Shown: positions 1 through 12,429 of the stretch, piece by piece
Layout of the letters: each line of letters opens with the position of its first letter
How positions within the stretch are numbered: position 1 is the stretch's first letter
Notes under the pieces: generated by a model
What the model was told of the DNA's origin: nothing
The model's input: only the letters and a program-made list of their open reading frames with translations
Databases searched by the model: none
Source: Kappaphycus alvarezii
Lineage: Eukaryota > Rhodophyta > Florideophyceae > Gigartinales > Solieriaceae
Assembly: GCA_002205965.3 (NCBI GenBank)
Contig: NADL03000740.1
Span: 2,170,001-2,234,000, forward strand
Direction: 5' to 3'
DNA length: 64,000 nucleotides
Program-made: the position numbers and the translations under genes

Positions 1-440
1 TATGGAGGTTCCGCTTACATCATGAGGCCGTACATGATTAGGCCTTTCGACCGAATGAGCGCCACAGCTGATCAGAAGGCTTCCAACACTGCGATGGGCC
101 AGCTTCGCATCAGCTTTGAATACGGCTATAACGATTTGAAGCAACAGTAGTCTCGGAACAGTTTTGCTCGCGGATTGAAGGTGCTGATGGCACCTGTCGC
201 GCTTCTTTATAAGTCTTCTGCCCTTTGCTAAACTTTAAAACAAGTATAGATAATTGGTAGAGGACGTCTTGCTACTTCCAGTACACACCGTCCTCCCTAC
301 AGCAATATATTGAGTCCGAGTAAAAGAGAAAATTGGAGTTGTTTTTTACTCTGGCCAAGTCAGAGAATTGATTTCAACCATTCCGGGATCCATAAAGCAG
401 CTGGGCGCGCCCTCGTATGCTCTATTGTCGTCTGTACTCC
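1..440. other. Unassigned edge sequence
   Basis: I see no recognisable gene here. The stretch lies downstream (on the minus strand) of the broken Myb/SANT-like gene and may hold its 3' flank. Short open frames here have no family resemblance. Confidence 0.4.
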
Positions 441-444
441 GTTG

Positions 445-1530
445 CGAGGGCGCTGGGCAAGCTTAACAAGCATTTTGTCCATTATTTCTATGATTTTAGT
501 CCTTTCTTCCCTAGCCTAGCTCCGCTCCTCTTTATCCATGCACACTTGAGCTTCGTCCACCGCTAGTCTTCTCTCAACCTAACCGTCCTCTTTTGCTGCA
601 CGCTCTCGCTTGAAGGCAAGAAGCGCTTGCAAACCCTCCAAGTACCTTTCCTCAACCTCCCGACGACGCTTACAGTTCTCAGTGATGCCATCGTTCACGC
701 TGTGAACCACGTCAGAGTAGTCCCTCTTTTCCCCTCCTCGCTCTTCTCTCCCTTCATCTTCCCAGAACTACTACCATTGTCATTTTCAAAAATGCGATTC
801 TTGCGCTTGTGCTCAACTGCTGTATCCCTAATCGGCATACCTGCATCAACTAGTTTCCTCTCCGCTTCTCCCATCTCCTCCCTCTCTCTTCTCCCCGCTT
901 CCTCGAACTCATCCAATTTCAGAAGTAATTCGTCCATCAGCTGATCCTTCTCAGTTACCGTCTCCGCTTTCAGAGACGAAGAAGCAGTGCGCTTCACTTC
1001 CTTGCGGCGAAGCTCCGCGATACTATTGAAGCGGTCACGTAGGGACTTAGTGCTTGGCTTCGCTTGGTACTTAAATACCATAGACAGCACTTCTGCTAGA
1101 AAAATCTCCTTCACCTTGTCGTAAACTTTAATTTTTTGCCCATGACCAGCCTTGTGCGCATCGACTGCGCGAACAGCCTTTGCCAGGTACAAATCAAAGT
1201 TGTCGTAGTTAAACCTCTTGAGTTTGGTTTTTCTCACCGTAACAGTCCCCATCCATCCCAGTGATATCATCATCGTCGACGTTCACCACTTCTGCTCCAT
1301 GCAGATCGCCCGCGGAGCCCGTTGCATGAATGATGTAACGCTGGTGTCGCTTTTGCTATAGACAATTCCACTGACTCAACGACGATCGCAGTGGAGTTGT
1401 TCCCGATCGGAACGGACGGCGGGTTGGCGAAGAAGGGTAACGGAGGGAGCGGTGCATCAGCTGCATGAGCTCGCGGGGTCGAAGACGACGCATCGCGGGA
1501 AGCGGCACTCTTTGGGACGATGGAAGACAT
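445..1530 (-). pseudogene. Myb/SANT-like coiled-coil protein, broken
   Basis: The minus strand encodes a probable Myb/SANT-like DNA-binding protein of the kind often found in many copies with Harbinger-type transposons. The N-terminal part (1530-1270) is Ser/Pro-rich. The conserved block (about 1215-1000) includes KRFNYDNFDLYLAKAVRAVD and a KPSTKSLRDRF-like helix. It is followed by a Glu/Lys/Arg-rich coiled coil (about 960-830) and a second charged helix (about 670-460). The reading frame changes near 1270 and near 700, and the last helix carries in-frame stops near 580 and 517, so it is not intact. The family call rests on the helix pattern and charged C-terminus, not on a search. A role as partner ORF of the Harbinger-like transposases elsewhere in the window is inference. 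Confidence 0.55.
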
Positions 1531-1559
1531 CCTGTGGGAGCTCCCGTGTTTTTTTGGAT

Positions 1560-2070
1560 TAAGGTGGGAATTGGAGTTCGAGTGCGCGTGGGAGTGAGTT
1601 TTTGGAGTGATTTGGAAGTGCGGGTGAGGGCGTGGTGCGGCGTGCTTGTGCGGGAGGAGGGGTTGTGGCTGAGGGTGCTTGTGCGGGTCGTGTGTTAGGG
1701 ATGCGGGTGGGGGGGGTGCCAGTGCGGGTGCGAGTGCCGGTGGTGGGGGTGAGTGGTCTTGTGGGTGCGGGTTTTTGTGCGGGTGGGGGCTTGGGGTGCG
1801 GGTGCGGGTGCGAGTGCCTAGGGGGCGGGGATGGGGGTGGGTGAGAGGGTTGTGTGAGGGGGTGGGGTTTTTGTGGGTGCGAATGCTTGTGCGGGGTGGG
1901 GCTTGTGGGTGCGGGTGCGGGTGCGAGTGCCTAGGGGGCGGGGATGGGGTGAGTGAGAGGGTTGTGTGAGCGGGGGGGTGGGGTTTTTGTGGGTGCGAAT
2001 GCTTGTGCGGATGGGGAGTTGTGGGTGTGGGGGCGGGTGCGGGTGCGGGGGGGTTGGGGGGGGAGTGAGG
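1560..2070. repeat. G-rich minisatellite
   Basis: The plus strand is extremely G-rich. It is built from GGGTGC/GGGTGCGA submotifs and contains a longer direct repeat of about 112 bp (copies about 1789-1900 and 1901-2012) plus partial copies on either side. G-runs spaced for quadruplex formation are frequent. It abuts the 5' side of the minus-strand Myb/SANT-like gene. Open frames through it only reflect the repeat and are not called. Confidence 0.85.
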
Positions 2071-4529
2071 GCTTGTAAGTTGAGGTCGATTTATGATGAC
2101 CCATCATGGTTTTGGCTGTAATATGATACGGAATGGCAAAAGTGTCTTCTGCCAGTTGTGCGAAGTTCTAAACGTCTCCCAGCTGAATTCCGTACGTTTT
2201 CTCTACGTGTCTTATGTGCCTACGAAAAAGATTTAAAAACGTACTGCGTGATTCCTCTGTTACAGGATCCTATTTCTTTCGGGCTAATTATCCGTTGATC
2301 CTTTCGGGTATCGAGATGACCAATATTTCTGATTTTTTTTCGGAACGTCTTGATCATCGCTTTAGTGAATCCTTCAGCCCCCATATTGTCACTCTAAACA
2401 AATCCGTTGTCCGCGAAAATTCTCTATCTCAGCAGCATTATTGGATGACTGCAACGCCTGACATATTACAATATTCAAATGCTCTCGCTTTTTTCGAAAT
2501 TACTTCAAAAAATCTTCTTCTGTCGACTATAATTTTTGACTAGAGCGTTTTGTATAAAATTTTCCGCTATTCCTCTGAGGAGGCGATGGAAGTTATAATT
2601 ACTCCACCAAAGACAAAAACCATTCCTTATATTTGCGATTTTGAAAGCCCTAGGATTCGTGTGACCTGAATTATTACGAAGCTACCCTACCTTCTACATA
2701 CCTGATAAACACAAAAATGACCTACTATCAGAGAACATACTTTGTGTTCGGGAGTAAAGAGTAAAATCACCGTTTATATGAATAATTATCAAATGCAGTT
2801 CGGTAGCCTATAGTCTCGCATGGTCTTCGGCTGCGTAATAAAATTCGTTATTAATCCTTATAGTTTCACGGAAATTTTCGTCGAACGATTCCGCAGTAAT
2901 TCGCGCAAACTGTTCCATTTCGAAAATCAATTACATCTTGAATCCACCAGCTATTCCAATAATAAAAGCATCAGTGAAAAATTTTTGAATGATTCGGCGG
3001 TGGGTAGTTACGAGAGTTTGCGATGATTTTTAATTCTTTCAAGGTAAAATAAGGCTTCCTCACCCATAGTAACTTGCTATTGGTCGCCTATAAACTTAAG
3101 CGGTTACGAAGATCCTCATTTCATCTCAGACCTCTAAATACTTAGACTCCATGGATTCGAAACTTCTTTATACGCAGAGAAGGAGGCAACTCAAATATTT
3201 TTTGTAGTAAAAAGTACTGTAATACATAATAAAGTGGGCATGTTGAGTGCCAGACTGTACATTATAGTTTGTCCCGCGCTTGCTTGCTACCTGCTCTGAC
3301 CACGAGATATTGTCATCGGGAAGTTGTAGCACCACTAGCCATTGCGATGCCCGTTTTTTTTAATTTTCATTACAACCCTTATTACTGAGGTTATTTTAGC
3401 TTTATCTGAACAAATTTTCCTACAAACCGCTCGCCGTTTTTTTACGATCCCTAATCGAATAATTCTCAATCTTACTTTTTTTAGTAGGGACGTGTACCTA
3501 CTCACTCGGTAATGATTGAGATCATTTTTTTCTACTGAGTCACTACGAAGTGGGCCGTACTGCGAAAAAAAGCCTTGCTTCAAACTTGTTGCCGCAATTC
3601 CCAACAAGACGACCTTATTGCAAACTTTTTTCCACAATTGATAGCACAATTGATATAGACCTTGCTCTAAACCTGTTATAACAACTCTCAGTACCAGTAC
3701 AATTACATCTTTGCACAGCCAAATCATAATCTCCTTTCGGTCATAGAAGCATATAAGTAATGTGACACCGTTTCTGTACCAAAGTAGATTGTAAGATGAA
3801 CATCTTCACAACAATCTACTTTGCCTCTGCCCATATACACCGATTCATTATGAGTGGTTGTGGATCTAGACTTCTAGCCCTGCCTTTCCTCTACCAAACT
3901 ACTTCCTTTCATTTTCTCATCATATTAAATCTGTAATTATGTCCAAAGTATATTCCAGGTTACCAGACGTGCCCGATTTTTAAAATTTATTCATTATACC
4001 TCTCGATTAGAATAGCAACTATCCACTCTGTGGCATTCGTATTCAGGTTTAGATCAATGCGGAAGGAACAATAACTTTATCTTTATTTACTGCAGATAAA
4101 AGAACCATGATGTAACACAAGCAGAGGAAAGAAAAATCATTTTCACTGCTTTCAGTGATGAAGCGCTTCGAGTAGTCCGAACGTTGATAGGGAATCCGAG
4201 CGAAACTTTATCAAGCTGGACCTGGGCCAAGACTCCAAGTTCACCGCGGTTACGATATTCAATATTTCTGAACTGGTTTCTTCGCGGTACACAAGCTTAC
4301 CTGAAAACCTGAGCAGTCACATTGACTGAATGGCCAGAATTCTAGAGCAACTTACAGCAATAGGAACGAGAGCGGCAGCGTCAACCTCTATTGTAGTATC
4401 AGTTGCATCCACAGGTGTAGTGGAACTCCAATCTGTTACTGAAGCCGTTAAAACCCTTGCTAAGAATGAAATTAAGCGAGAAAATGTGAGAGGTAGGTTT
4501 TTTGAATGGAAAAAACTTCTCCCCTCAAT
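2071..4529. other. Degenerate transposon-derived sequence
   Basis: No intact gene is visible. On the minus strand near 2330-2400 a short stretch reads MGAEGFTKAM, which resembles the ADxFTKAL ending of Ty1/copia RNase H, but the flanks do not support a full call. The rest is AT-rich and full of stops in all frames. Confidence 0.35.
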
Positions 4530-6800
4530 TTTAAAGTTTCGGAACAGGGCAAAAACAGCTCAGTATGCAACAGTTGGTTCTCGTCAAATAGCGATACCCA
4601 GAGTCTAGGCTTCTCTGATAACTGTATTCGCGAAATAACATTCTTGATAAGCGTCTTCTCGAGCAAACCTCATCTCCCGATTTTTGTTGATGTTGGAGAC
4701 ACTTTGCACTGTGATTTGCTACTTGAAGCGCTTTGACAATCTCAAAATAAAACTTAGCGTCACCTATGCAAGTAGAGACGCATTTTTTCGATTTCGAGAA
4801 ACTCTCAATGGGTGTATTGAAAGTCCTAGTATCAAAATCCACTGCAGATCGCGAATTCCATCTGAATTCCATGTTAAATGGGCTTATGAACATGTACTCA
4901 GTTACGGCTGAGCTATAAGAGTATTCTATGCCCGGTAACAAGATATCCCAATTTTTTGGATTAAAGGAAAAATTAAACCGAGGATAATTTTCAACCAAAC
5001 GGTTCATCACCTCAGAAAGTCCGTCAGTCTGCGTATGGTGACTGGTGGATATTTTAAAGGTAATTCCACATAATTGGTTGAGTTTATGCCAGAATTTTGA
5101 CCTGAACCTTGGGTCTTGACCGCTGATTATATCATCTGGTAGCATATTGTGTGGAATAATATGCCGAAAGAAGGACAGACCAACCTGCTTCGGGATACCG
5201 TGCCTGGTATGAACCGAACAAATCGAGTTAGCTGATCCACCTAACTTTTGATATCTTCATATCCATTTTGACTAGGTCATGAACAACGAAATCTGTAGTA
5301 ATACACTCTCATCTATGATTGGGTATCTCAATTGAATCAGGATTCATGAATTTCTGTTGTATTATGGATTTGTTCTGTAGAAAAAAGGAACCCTTCACAC
5401 TACTTGGTGAAGTCCTTTCTTTCCGTTTCTACTGAAAAATATCGAGACGTCTGAGGTTTTTTTGCCACTCCGAATGGCAGAGACAGTGATCATGCACCAA
5501 ATTCGTAAGGGGTTGAACAAATTCTCTTGTGAGGCATAATTTTTCCTTATACATTGGCAACTGATTTTCAATTCTATATGAAGCTTTAGAAGTTGCAACC
5601 GTTTAAGCTTGGTTTCATGTGAAGGCCATATGAAATTACGTGCTGCGAAAAACAGCCCGAAGAGTTGATCGTGCTATATTTCTGCTAGGATTGTAAGTCA
5701 ACGCTCGCGTTGAATATCTCCATGTTCCATATTTCGAACCCCCTCTGACATAAAATGAGGAGCTCTACAAAAGACATTGCCGAGCACACGAAAATGTTCA
5801 GCCTGAAATGAAACTAATGAAATTCCAAACTGAGCGGATAAGTCAAATCCATCTTGCTTCCTTTTTTGCAAGGCTTGGATTTATGAAAAAGCTTTTTGAG
5901 ACTTGGTTATCTTCGAATAAATCGAAAGACTCTTCCTCCAAATATCAACTAAATATCTTCAAGCAGTACACCGGACCAAGTAATTCGCGATCCTTTGTAT
6001 TGTACCCCTGCTCTATTTCGGATATCTTTCGTGAATAGTAAGCAAATACACGTTATTTCCCATCATCATCAAGTCGCGTTAATGTCCCGCCAAAAGCTTT
6101 TTCAATTGCATCAACGTCGACGCGGAACGATTTTGACAAGTACGGTGGACAAGAAGGGGTGCCTTTTTCTAGTGCTTTTCGAAAATTTTCAAATGAAATA
6201 TCTCAATTATGGTCCCACTTATGAATTTCAATCCCTTTCTGAGCTAATTCTGTTATATTTGCGGCAATAGTCGAGAAGTTCTTAATAAAGCGACAAAAAA
6301 GCTGCAAAACCCCAACACAGCTACGGCGCTCTGAAATAGACGTCTGTTTAGGCCATCTACGTATGAACTTGATTTTGCCGTTGTTGACGAGAATTCCTCC
6401 TTTCCATACAATCAGTCATAGGAACTCGGTCTCTTCCAGAATAAAAGAATACATTTACCTTGATTCAAACGGCTGTTCTGATATCAACGGCGAGACACAA
6501 TTTCGAGGTTTTTTTATGTTTTCCTTCTTTCTTACTCAAAACCAGGATATGTTCCATGTATATCACTGATAACACGTCTGCATATTCGTTCAATATAGAT
6601 TTAATTAAATTTTGGACGTTTCTGGAGCGTCACAGAAACCAAAGCGCATTACAAAATACTCAAACTGGCCTTAACAAGTCTTGAAGGTAGTTCTATCTAC
6701 GTCCACTAAAAGTTCTCTAATGTGGCGAATTCCTGCCTTGAGGTTGTGGGGTGTTGAGCGAACAAAATATATTTGATGGTTGAACTGTTTGTTGATGCTT
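4530..6800 (-). mobile_element. Decayed Ty3/gypsy pol (RT-RNaseH-integrase)
   Basis: Read on the minus strand, the order is the Ty3/gypsy order. The RT palm (about 6760-6480) has KTC-GQFEYFVMRFGF, matching the usual FEY-VMPFGL block, and the catalytic YxDD position reads YMEH (6549-6563), so both aspartates are lost. RNase H (about 6130-5950) shows VDVDAIEKAFGGTL, YYSRKISEIEQGYNT and KDRELLGPVYCLK. The integrase core (about 5145-4530) has SGQDPRFRSKFW and HTQTDGLSEVMNR, which carry the second Asp and the Glu of the DDE triad. Stops and frame changes break every domain, so it cannot be autonomous. No terminal repeats were found. The family assignment is secure from domain order; exact ends are not. 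Confidence 0.85.
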
Positions 6801-7499
6801 CTGGTAAACAGGCTGAAGCATCAGACCCCGGTTTACAGAGAAAAAGTACTCAACACGCCACATCTGGTAGCATCGTTACAAATGTCAAGCTTCGAAAAAT
6901 ACTTCACCCCCCTAACTTGTCGAACATATCGTCATGCCTTTACGCCTACGTCTTATTCCTTGCTTTTATATGGCTAAGGATCCTGTAGTCTATAACACAC
7001 CTTAAATTACCAATTTCCATAATGATAAAAAGAGAATCTCGGTACGGTGATCTACTTCTCCTAAATTTCCCCGATCGCGGGAGCTAGGTAACGTACTTCT
7101 TTACTGCCAGATTCTCAGCAAGGTAAAATTGATAAAAAGGTCTGTTCGGTGGTTTCTGGGCGGGATTGATCTTTTTTTTCTGTTCAACAAACCTTTTCGG
7201 TGAAAAACCCAGAGGTGGCTCATCCTTGAAAACATTACCAAAAGTCTGTAAAAAACGAAATTGTACAGTGACGAGTATTACTTGGAAGTACGAGTAGAAA
7301 TCATATCGGTGAGTTCTAGGCCTGTTTTACAGTGGATACAAAGAGTCTGCGTGAATTACAGCTACCGTACAGGGAATACATTTCTAATTCCGCTTATGCC
7401 AATCAGCCTTTTGAATCTCTTACAAGATATTGCAACGCGTATCAAGTTCGCTTTCATGCTATTTGGGTTATTCTTCTTCTTCCATAGACGGACATGATG

Positions 7500-8750
7500 A
7501 CTCTGCTTTATTTTATATCTCACTGGGCGCAGAAGAGACCGACTAAGATTCAAGCGAAGAGAGCAATCAGTTTGATGAACTCACTTATGTTCTACATAGG
7601 TCGGTTATGGATGAGTAAAATGGCCTTTACCAATGAAACTATTTTCTTGGATCCACCGAAACAGAAAATGGTCAGAGAGGTAATATTCGGAACAGCGGAT
7701 ACAATATCCAGCCGGGGCAAGGAATAGATTGCGACCACATGGCGCTGAAGGAGCTCATTAATCTTAATAAAGACCCAAAGTTAAAAACCGCTTCCATTTG
7801 TTTCGTTCGATAAATTTGTTCTGAGACGTTAAGGAAGTGTTTTAGACATTCAGAGATTCTTGGACGTGGAACTAGATGGAAAGCATTCCTCTAATGCCAG
7901 ATTATTTCTATTCAGTATCTTTCTTGAGCTCAAGCCAGATTCTCAAGATCAGTGAGAGGGGCATAAGGCTCGTCTTGTCGCTCGGGTAACATTTCATCCG
8001 ATCTGTTTGATTACACTGAAACGTATACACCAGTTCCATATATTTTTTGGTCCAAATTCTACTCTCCGTTTTGGTTTTTTAGTAATGTGAAATTAATCAA
8101 CTCGACTTCAATGACGCGATTCTACGAAGTAAAGTGCTCCGTGAGAAAATATTTGGATCCGCCTGCCATAAATTGAAAGTCCTAAGGCAGCTGGAGGCCA
8201 AGTTGGGAACCCTCAGAAATCTCTCTTTGGATAACGGTAAGCTTCTAAGCTTTGGTATGCATAGCAAGCTTGCCAGGAGGAAGACGAGTAAAATCAATGG
8301 GAAATGTTTTTGCTCCGTTTTTTACTGCGTCGTTCTCTCCTCCTCTGTTGCTTATTATGGGAGAGGGTTTACGTATAGATTGTAATCTTCAGGAGATAAG
8401 TATATAATGGCAACGAGCCCTTTTATACTAGCCTTGGACAGGGTGCATTGTAACAAATTCAAGGGCCATATGTAGTGTGATCCATAAAGGAGAGACCAAT
8501 GAAAGGCCCACAGTACAGGAAGCAGGTTCATCTAAATATGCCACTTAGGAAAGCAATGACAAAAAACAGGAATAAATGAATCCAATGGCCTAAACATGTC
8601 ATCCAATGGAATATTGTATCTTACTTGGTTATATATGAGCACTTCACTTGAGCAACTTCCCGAGTGAGCCCAGAAAGTCAATAACAAACGATTTTCTCTT
8701 TATTAGGTATCATGCATGGGCAACTGTGTTCGTTGAAGACTTAAAGACCA
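7500..8750 (+). mobile_element. Decayed Ty1/copia reverse transcriptase
   Basis: The plus strand carries the N-terminal RT blocks of a Ty1/copia element in broken frames: HKARLVAR (7962-7985), DYTETYTPV (8009-8035), and a block ending ASKLWYA (about 8170-8262) that corresponds to the KSLYGLKQASKLWY region. A possible continuation near 8600-8700 resembles the block preceding RNase H. Stops interrupt all parts. It lies next to, and opposite in strand to, the gypsy remnant, so the region is a mosaic of unrelated element fragments. No LTR, integrase or gag was recognised. Confidence 0.7.
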
Positions 8751-10899
8751 TTTCAGATGGTACGACAGAACTTAGTTAGATACTATAATCAAAGATCTTT
8801 GGCATTTCCTTTACTTCCTCGGAGCGAAGTTCGCTCAACTTTCGAAGTGACTATTAATTAGACGAAATTCATACACTAGAAACATTATTAAAGAAATTTC
8901 ATTAAAGGTGCAGGAATCACACCCTCCAATCCAAAACAGACGCTGCTACCAGTATCACATCCACGTGCAAAGAATGGGAGAGGAACACTGAAAAAGCCAG
9001 ATCTGCTGTAAAGAAAAAATTCATATCTGAAGATTTTCGGAGCGTTACTGTACTTTTTGACGAGAATCCGTTCATATATTACCTAAAAGGTCTCTATGCA
9101 TGTCATGTTTCAAGTGGATACTATAGTACATTGGAAATGCCTGCAGCGTCTGCGAATGAATCTGATTCACACTTCTGAAGATGTAATCATGTTATACAAA
9201 GAAGATGTAATCATGGCCTGCGAAGACCATCACGAAGTTACCCGGACCGCTTGAAATGATGCAAACTGGGCGAGGTATGAAACTAAAATGCGCTTCCAAC
9301 CTGACTACCAGGTTCTCTTCTTTTTTTGGGTATTGGTACGCGATTCTGCACTTTAAAGACAACTTCAGTGGCATTACATCGCTCTCCAACTATATGTCCG
9401 ATAAGTCAATTGTTTTTGGGATTTTTTTGCCTGAGATAAGTGACACACAGGAATGTCCGATAAGGCTTAATCAGGATAATTTGGGCACAAATTAGTGGAC
9501 AGAACGGTCCAAGGCCTACGAAAGTTCTACAATGCGCTCCATGGTGGAACCCATTACAGCTAATATAATGTACTGTCCTGTCCAATGAGTCGCGCTAGAA
9601 TCGAGCGGACCCTCATACTAAAATCCTCGGAAAGGAGCCGCATCCAAAACACAATTAATCCATTTCGTGAGAGTAATTCCCTCTGGGTAGTAACCGATGG
9701 GGTCTTGTTGTCGCAAGGTAGTATTGTATAAGAAAGAAACTGGGACCTTTATTTAAATATTTAAGCGAACCTGTTAAACAGACACAACCAGACAAGGGCT
9801 TAACTGATGCCTACTCCAGCAAAGGAGACGGAGGTAAATTCTCCACCTGATACCTCGGCAAGCCAGGAAAGAAACGGGTTGAAAACTCCCAGTGTAATTG
9901 ATGTGCTTTCATAAAGCGAAGATGACAGCGACGAAGTATTCAAGTGAGCGATCTTGAGTAACACCACAATCACAGCAACAGCTAGCCCCCATCGCTTTCC
10001 GTGAAAAAAAAGCTCTGGTTTAGTGCAACAGGGTACACTGAAAGTTGCTGGTCCCGATCGAGCATGCCGGCATTCCTTACACGCCTTTCCCAGATCGACC
10101 CAACTTCCGGTGGGGGCAATGGATGACACTCAAACCTGAGCGACAAAAACCAAAATCGACACCGCAACGGCACCAACGTGATGATGAGCGATCCATAAGA
10201 TCCGCTTGGCCTTGATGCCTCGGCGCCTGCGCCAAACATGACCGGGACCAGAGCTATGTGAAACAAATATTGAAAAATACTAGTCGTAAAAATTGAATAA
10301 TGAGAAGGGGGGCGTTGTTTGCCTAGTCACTCTCTATGAAATAGGTCGATTGTTCTATTCGTTCAATTTCCAGTGGAACAGACTGCAACAGCAACCTTGC
10401 AGCAAATTTTTCGGCATATTTCTCATCACATCGATATTGCTGGACACATTTTGTCACAATGATCAGCACTAGCACACTAAGTCTAAAAGCTATTTTCTCG
10501 ATGTCTGGCGAAATATTAGACAACGCGCAGATGACCCCATATCCTTGAAGATGACCTCCAATGCAAGTGGGCCAACTGTAAAATACCTAATACAGAGGCT
10601 GCACAAGCATATGGTAAAAGAGATTGCAATAAACGAATGAATACGCCAGACTGCTGAAATACACCCAATTGACCTATAAATTAGATATAATATAGCAAAC
10701 TGTATGAATCATACAGTTCCGAAGGTTCAAGATCTCCCCACAGTACCGTCGCACTTTACGTACCCGCAGTTACCCACCCCTATTTTGCCCATTTCTCCCA
10801 CTTTCAATAAAATCCCCATTTACCGCCATTTTTCTAGCAAATGATGCTCCCCAATCTTACAGATACGCAGTTCGGGCGCACGAAGAGTAAAAAACACAA
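8751..10899. other. No gene recognised; weak decayed reading frame
   Basis: AT-rich degenerate sequence. From about 9807 the plus strand reads MPTPAKETEVNSPPDTSASQ and then, after a stop, SEDDSDEVF, which has the feel of a decayed nuclear or transposon protein, but I cannot name it. A 21-bp perfect inverted repeat (10-bp arms, 1-nt centre) lies at 10698-10718. Confidence 0.3.
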
Positions 10900-11660
10900 G
10901 TGTCATCCGAGAAGTTTATTCATGTCACGGCTGTCCACTCAAGTCAGTGGTTTGGGGCCGTACAATTTGTCCGCCAGTTGATGAAAAGGACTTTGATGCT
11001 ATACCGAAGTGGTATAAGAGGTCTGCGGCATTCCGAGACTCTTTATCAGTGGACGTTTGTAAAGACTGGCTTTCATGTCAACCGCCTCCAGACTGAGGTA
11101 CTCTCATCTCGGACCGCAATTAGGAAACGTAGTTGCAGTTCTTCCGCCGCGTACCACTGGTTATTCCGCCTCAAAATTCCATAAGGGGGGATGCACGACA
11201 CTATTGGATCAGTACCGTGACCACGCACTGCACTGTGCCCACGGGGTAACCCGTGAGAGACTGCATGACTCGCTAACACGGTTTTCTGCGCCAGACCTTT
11301 CCAAAGCTTCCCGACACCCTGTCCTCGAGCCCCCACAACCCGTCAATTCAGTCTGCTCAGACATCAAGGCGCTTAGAGAGGTCTGGATCACAGACTATTA
11401 CAACGTAACCTCCATCTATCCCTTGGCCCCCATATGCCTCCCCTCCTTTGCAAGATATACACTCAAGTCCATTAACAATGTCAGCCTCGGCAAGGGAACT
11501 CGATTGACCGAACTGATTCGAACGAAGTGTCCTGGGCATCTTTTCATTGCCCTTACTTGCTCTCTTCAATTGGGGGCTGGTATCTGGCAGCCCGGAACTT
11601 CGCCAACCGGGTTTCAACTGGGATTGCCGCACGGATTAGCCGAAAACAAGAAAAAATAAT
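10900..11660 (+). mobile_element. Non-LTR retroelement C-terminal fragment
   Basis: The plus strand contains a conserved block reading DQYRDHALHCAHGVTRERLH (about 11200-11260). It corresponds to the C-x-x-C...GDHALxC...R-H zinc-binding-like block that follows RT in a class of non-LTR elements. Downstream, DYYNVTSIYPL and a helix ending CPGHLFIALTCS match the shape of the terminal domain in the same proteins. The first cysteine pair is lost and the upstream RT is not recognisable. The frame is open from 11075 to 11659, unusually long for debris. The assignment is from remembered family pattern and is moderate. Confidence 0.5.
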
Positions 11661-11779
11661 ATTATTTTTTATTGTATCACTGGCTCAATGGCAGCAAAGG
11701 ATGTCTCCGGGGCGTAAACTTAAAGTTACACGGAACTGCAAACACATCCTCACCCTCCGCTTACATCTATAGTTTTTCT

Positions 11780-12150
11780 CTACCTGCCTCCGCTTCTCAG
11801 CAGTAGGCACCTCCATATCAAACAGCCTGTTCCGAATACGGCGATGTGTGTCCAGGTCATCGCATCGTTACTGATGAATGTGTACTTGCAGGTTTGTTGG
11901 CCACATGTATATTTTAAAGTAATCTTCGTACCCAGACTCGCCCCTGCCCAAACCGTCGTCCAAAATAGTTCTCGACTAGAACTCGATCCGATGAAACATG
12001 GTCGTTGCACGCATGCTCACTCCTTGACAATTTCCATTCTGGTTTTTTGTTTTTGGGCAAAAAAGCCCTCATAAATTCACCAATACCTCGATACCCTTTA
12101 TCTGTCAAAGCACCCCACAACTACGGATACTCCTCCTAAAACTCTCCCAA
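11780..12150 (-). mobile_element. Harbinger-like DDE transposase fragment
   Basis: The minus strand encodes the C-terminal catalytic part of a DDE_Tnp_4-type (PIF/Harbinger-like) transposase. It reads WGALTDKGYRGI (the second Asp region), a basic PKNKKP linker, and VSSDRVLVENYFGR, which holds the catalytic Glu. After about 11930 the frame shifts and the C-terminus degenerates. The N-terminal half is absent here. The same family appears at 52.4-53.6 kb and probably at 15.1-15.3 kb. Confidence 0.75.
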
Positions 12151-12429
12151 ATCCTCCCTTGTCTCCTCAACACTACACCAATTACCGGATCTAGATTGGG
12201 CCATTCTGAATTCAAACCTGCTGATTTGCAACTGTGCGCAGTTAATAAAATGGGCCAATAGAAATATGCACCCAATACAATTAGTGTACCGCAAGAAGGA
12301 TTATCCCAGTTGAATCATGCGACAGCAAAAATGCATGAGGTCAAAAAAGGCCTATTCTGCATTACGTGCTTGCTCCACGCCTACCTCCTTTCCTTCAAAA
12401 TACTTTCGATTCCTAGAATTAAGACGCTA

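Noticed and set aside
1465-1969. Overlapping Gly/Val/Arg-rich plus-strand frames
   Set aside because: They are translations of the G-rich minisatellite in each frame.
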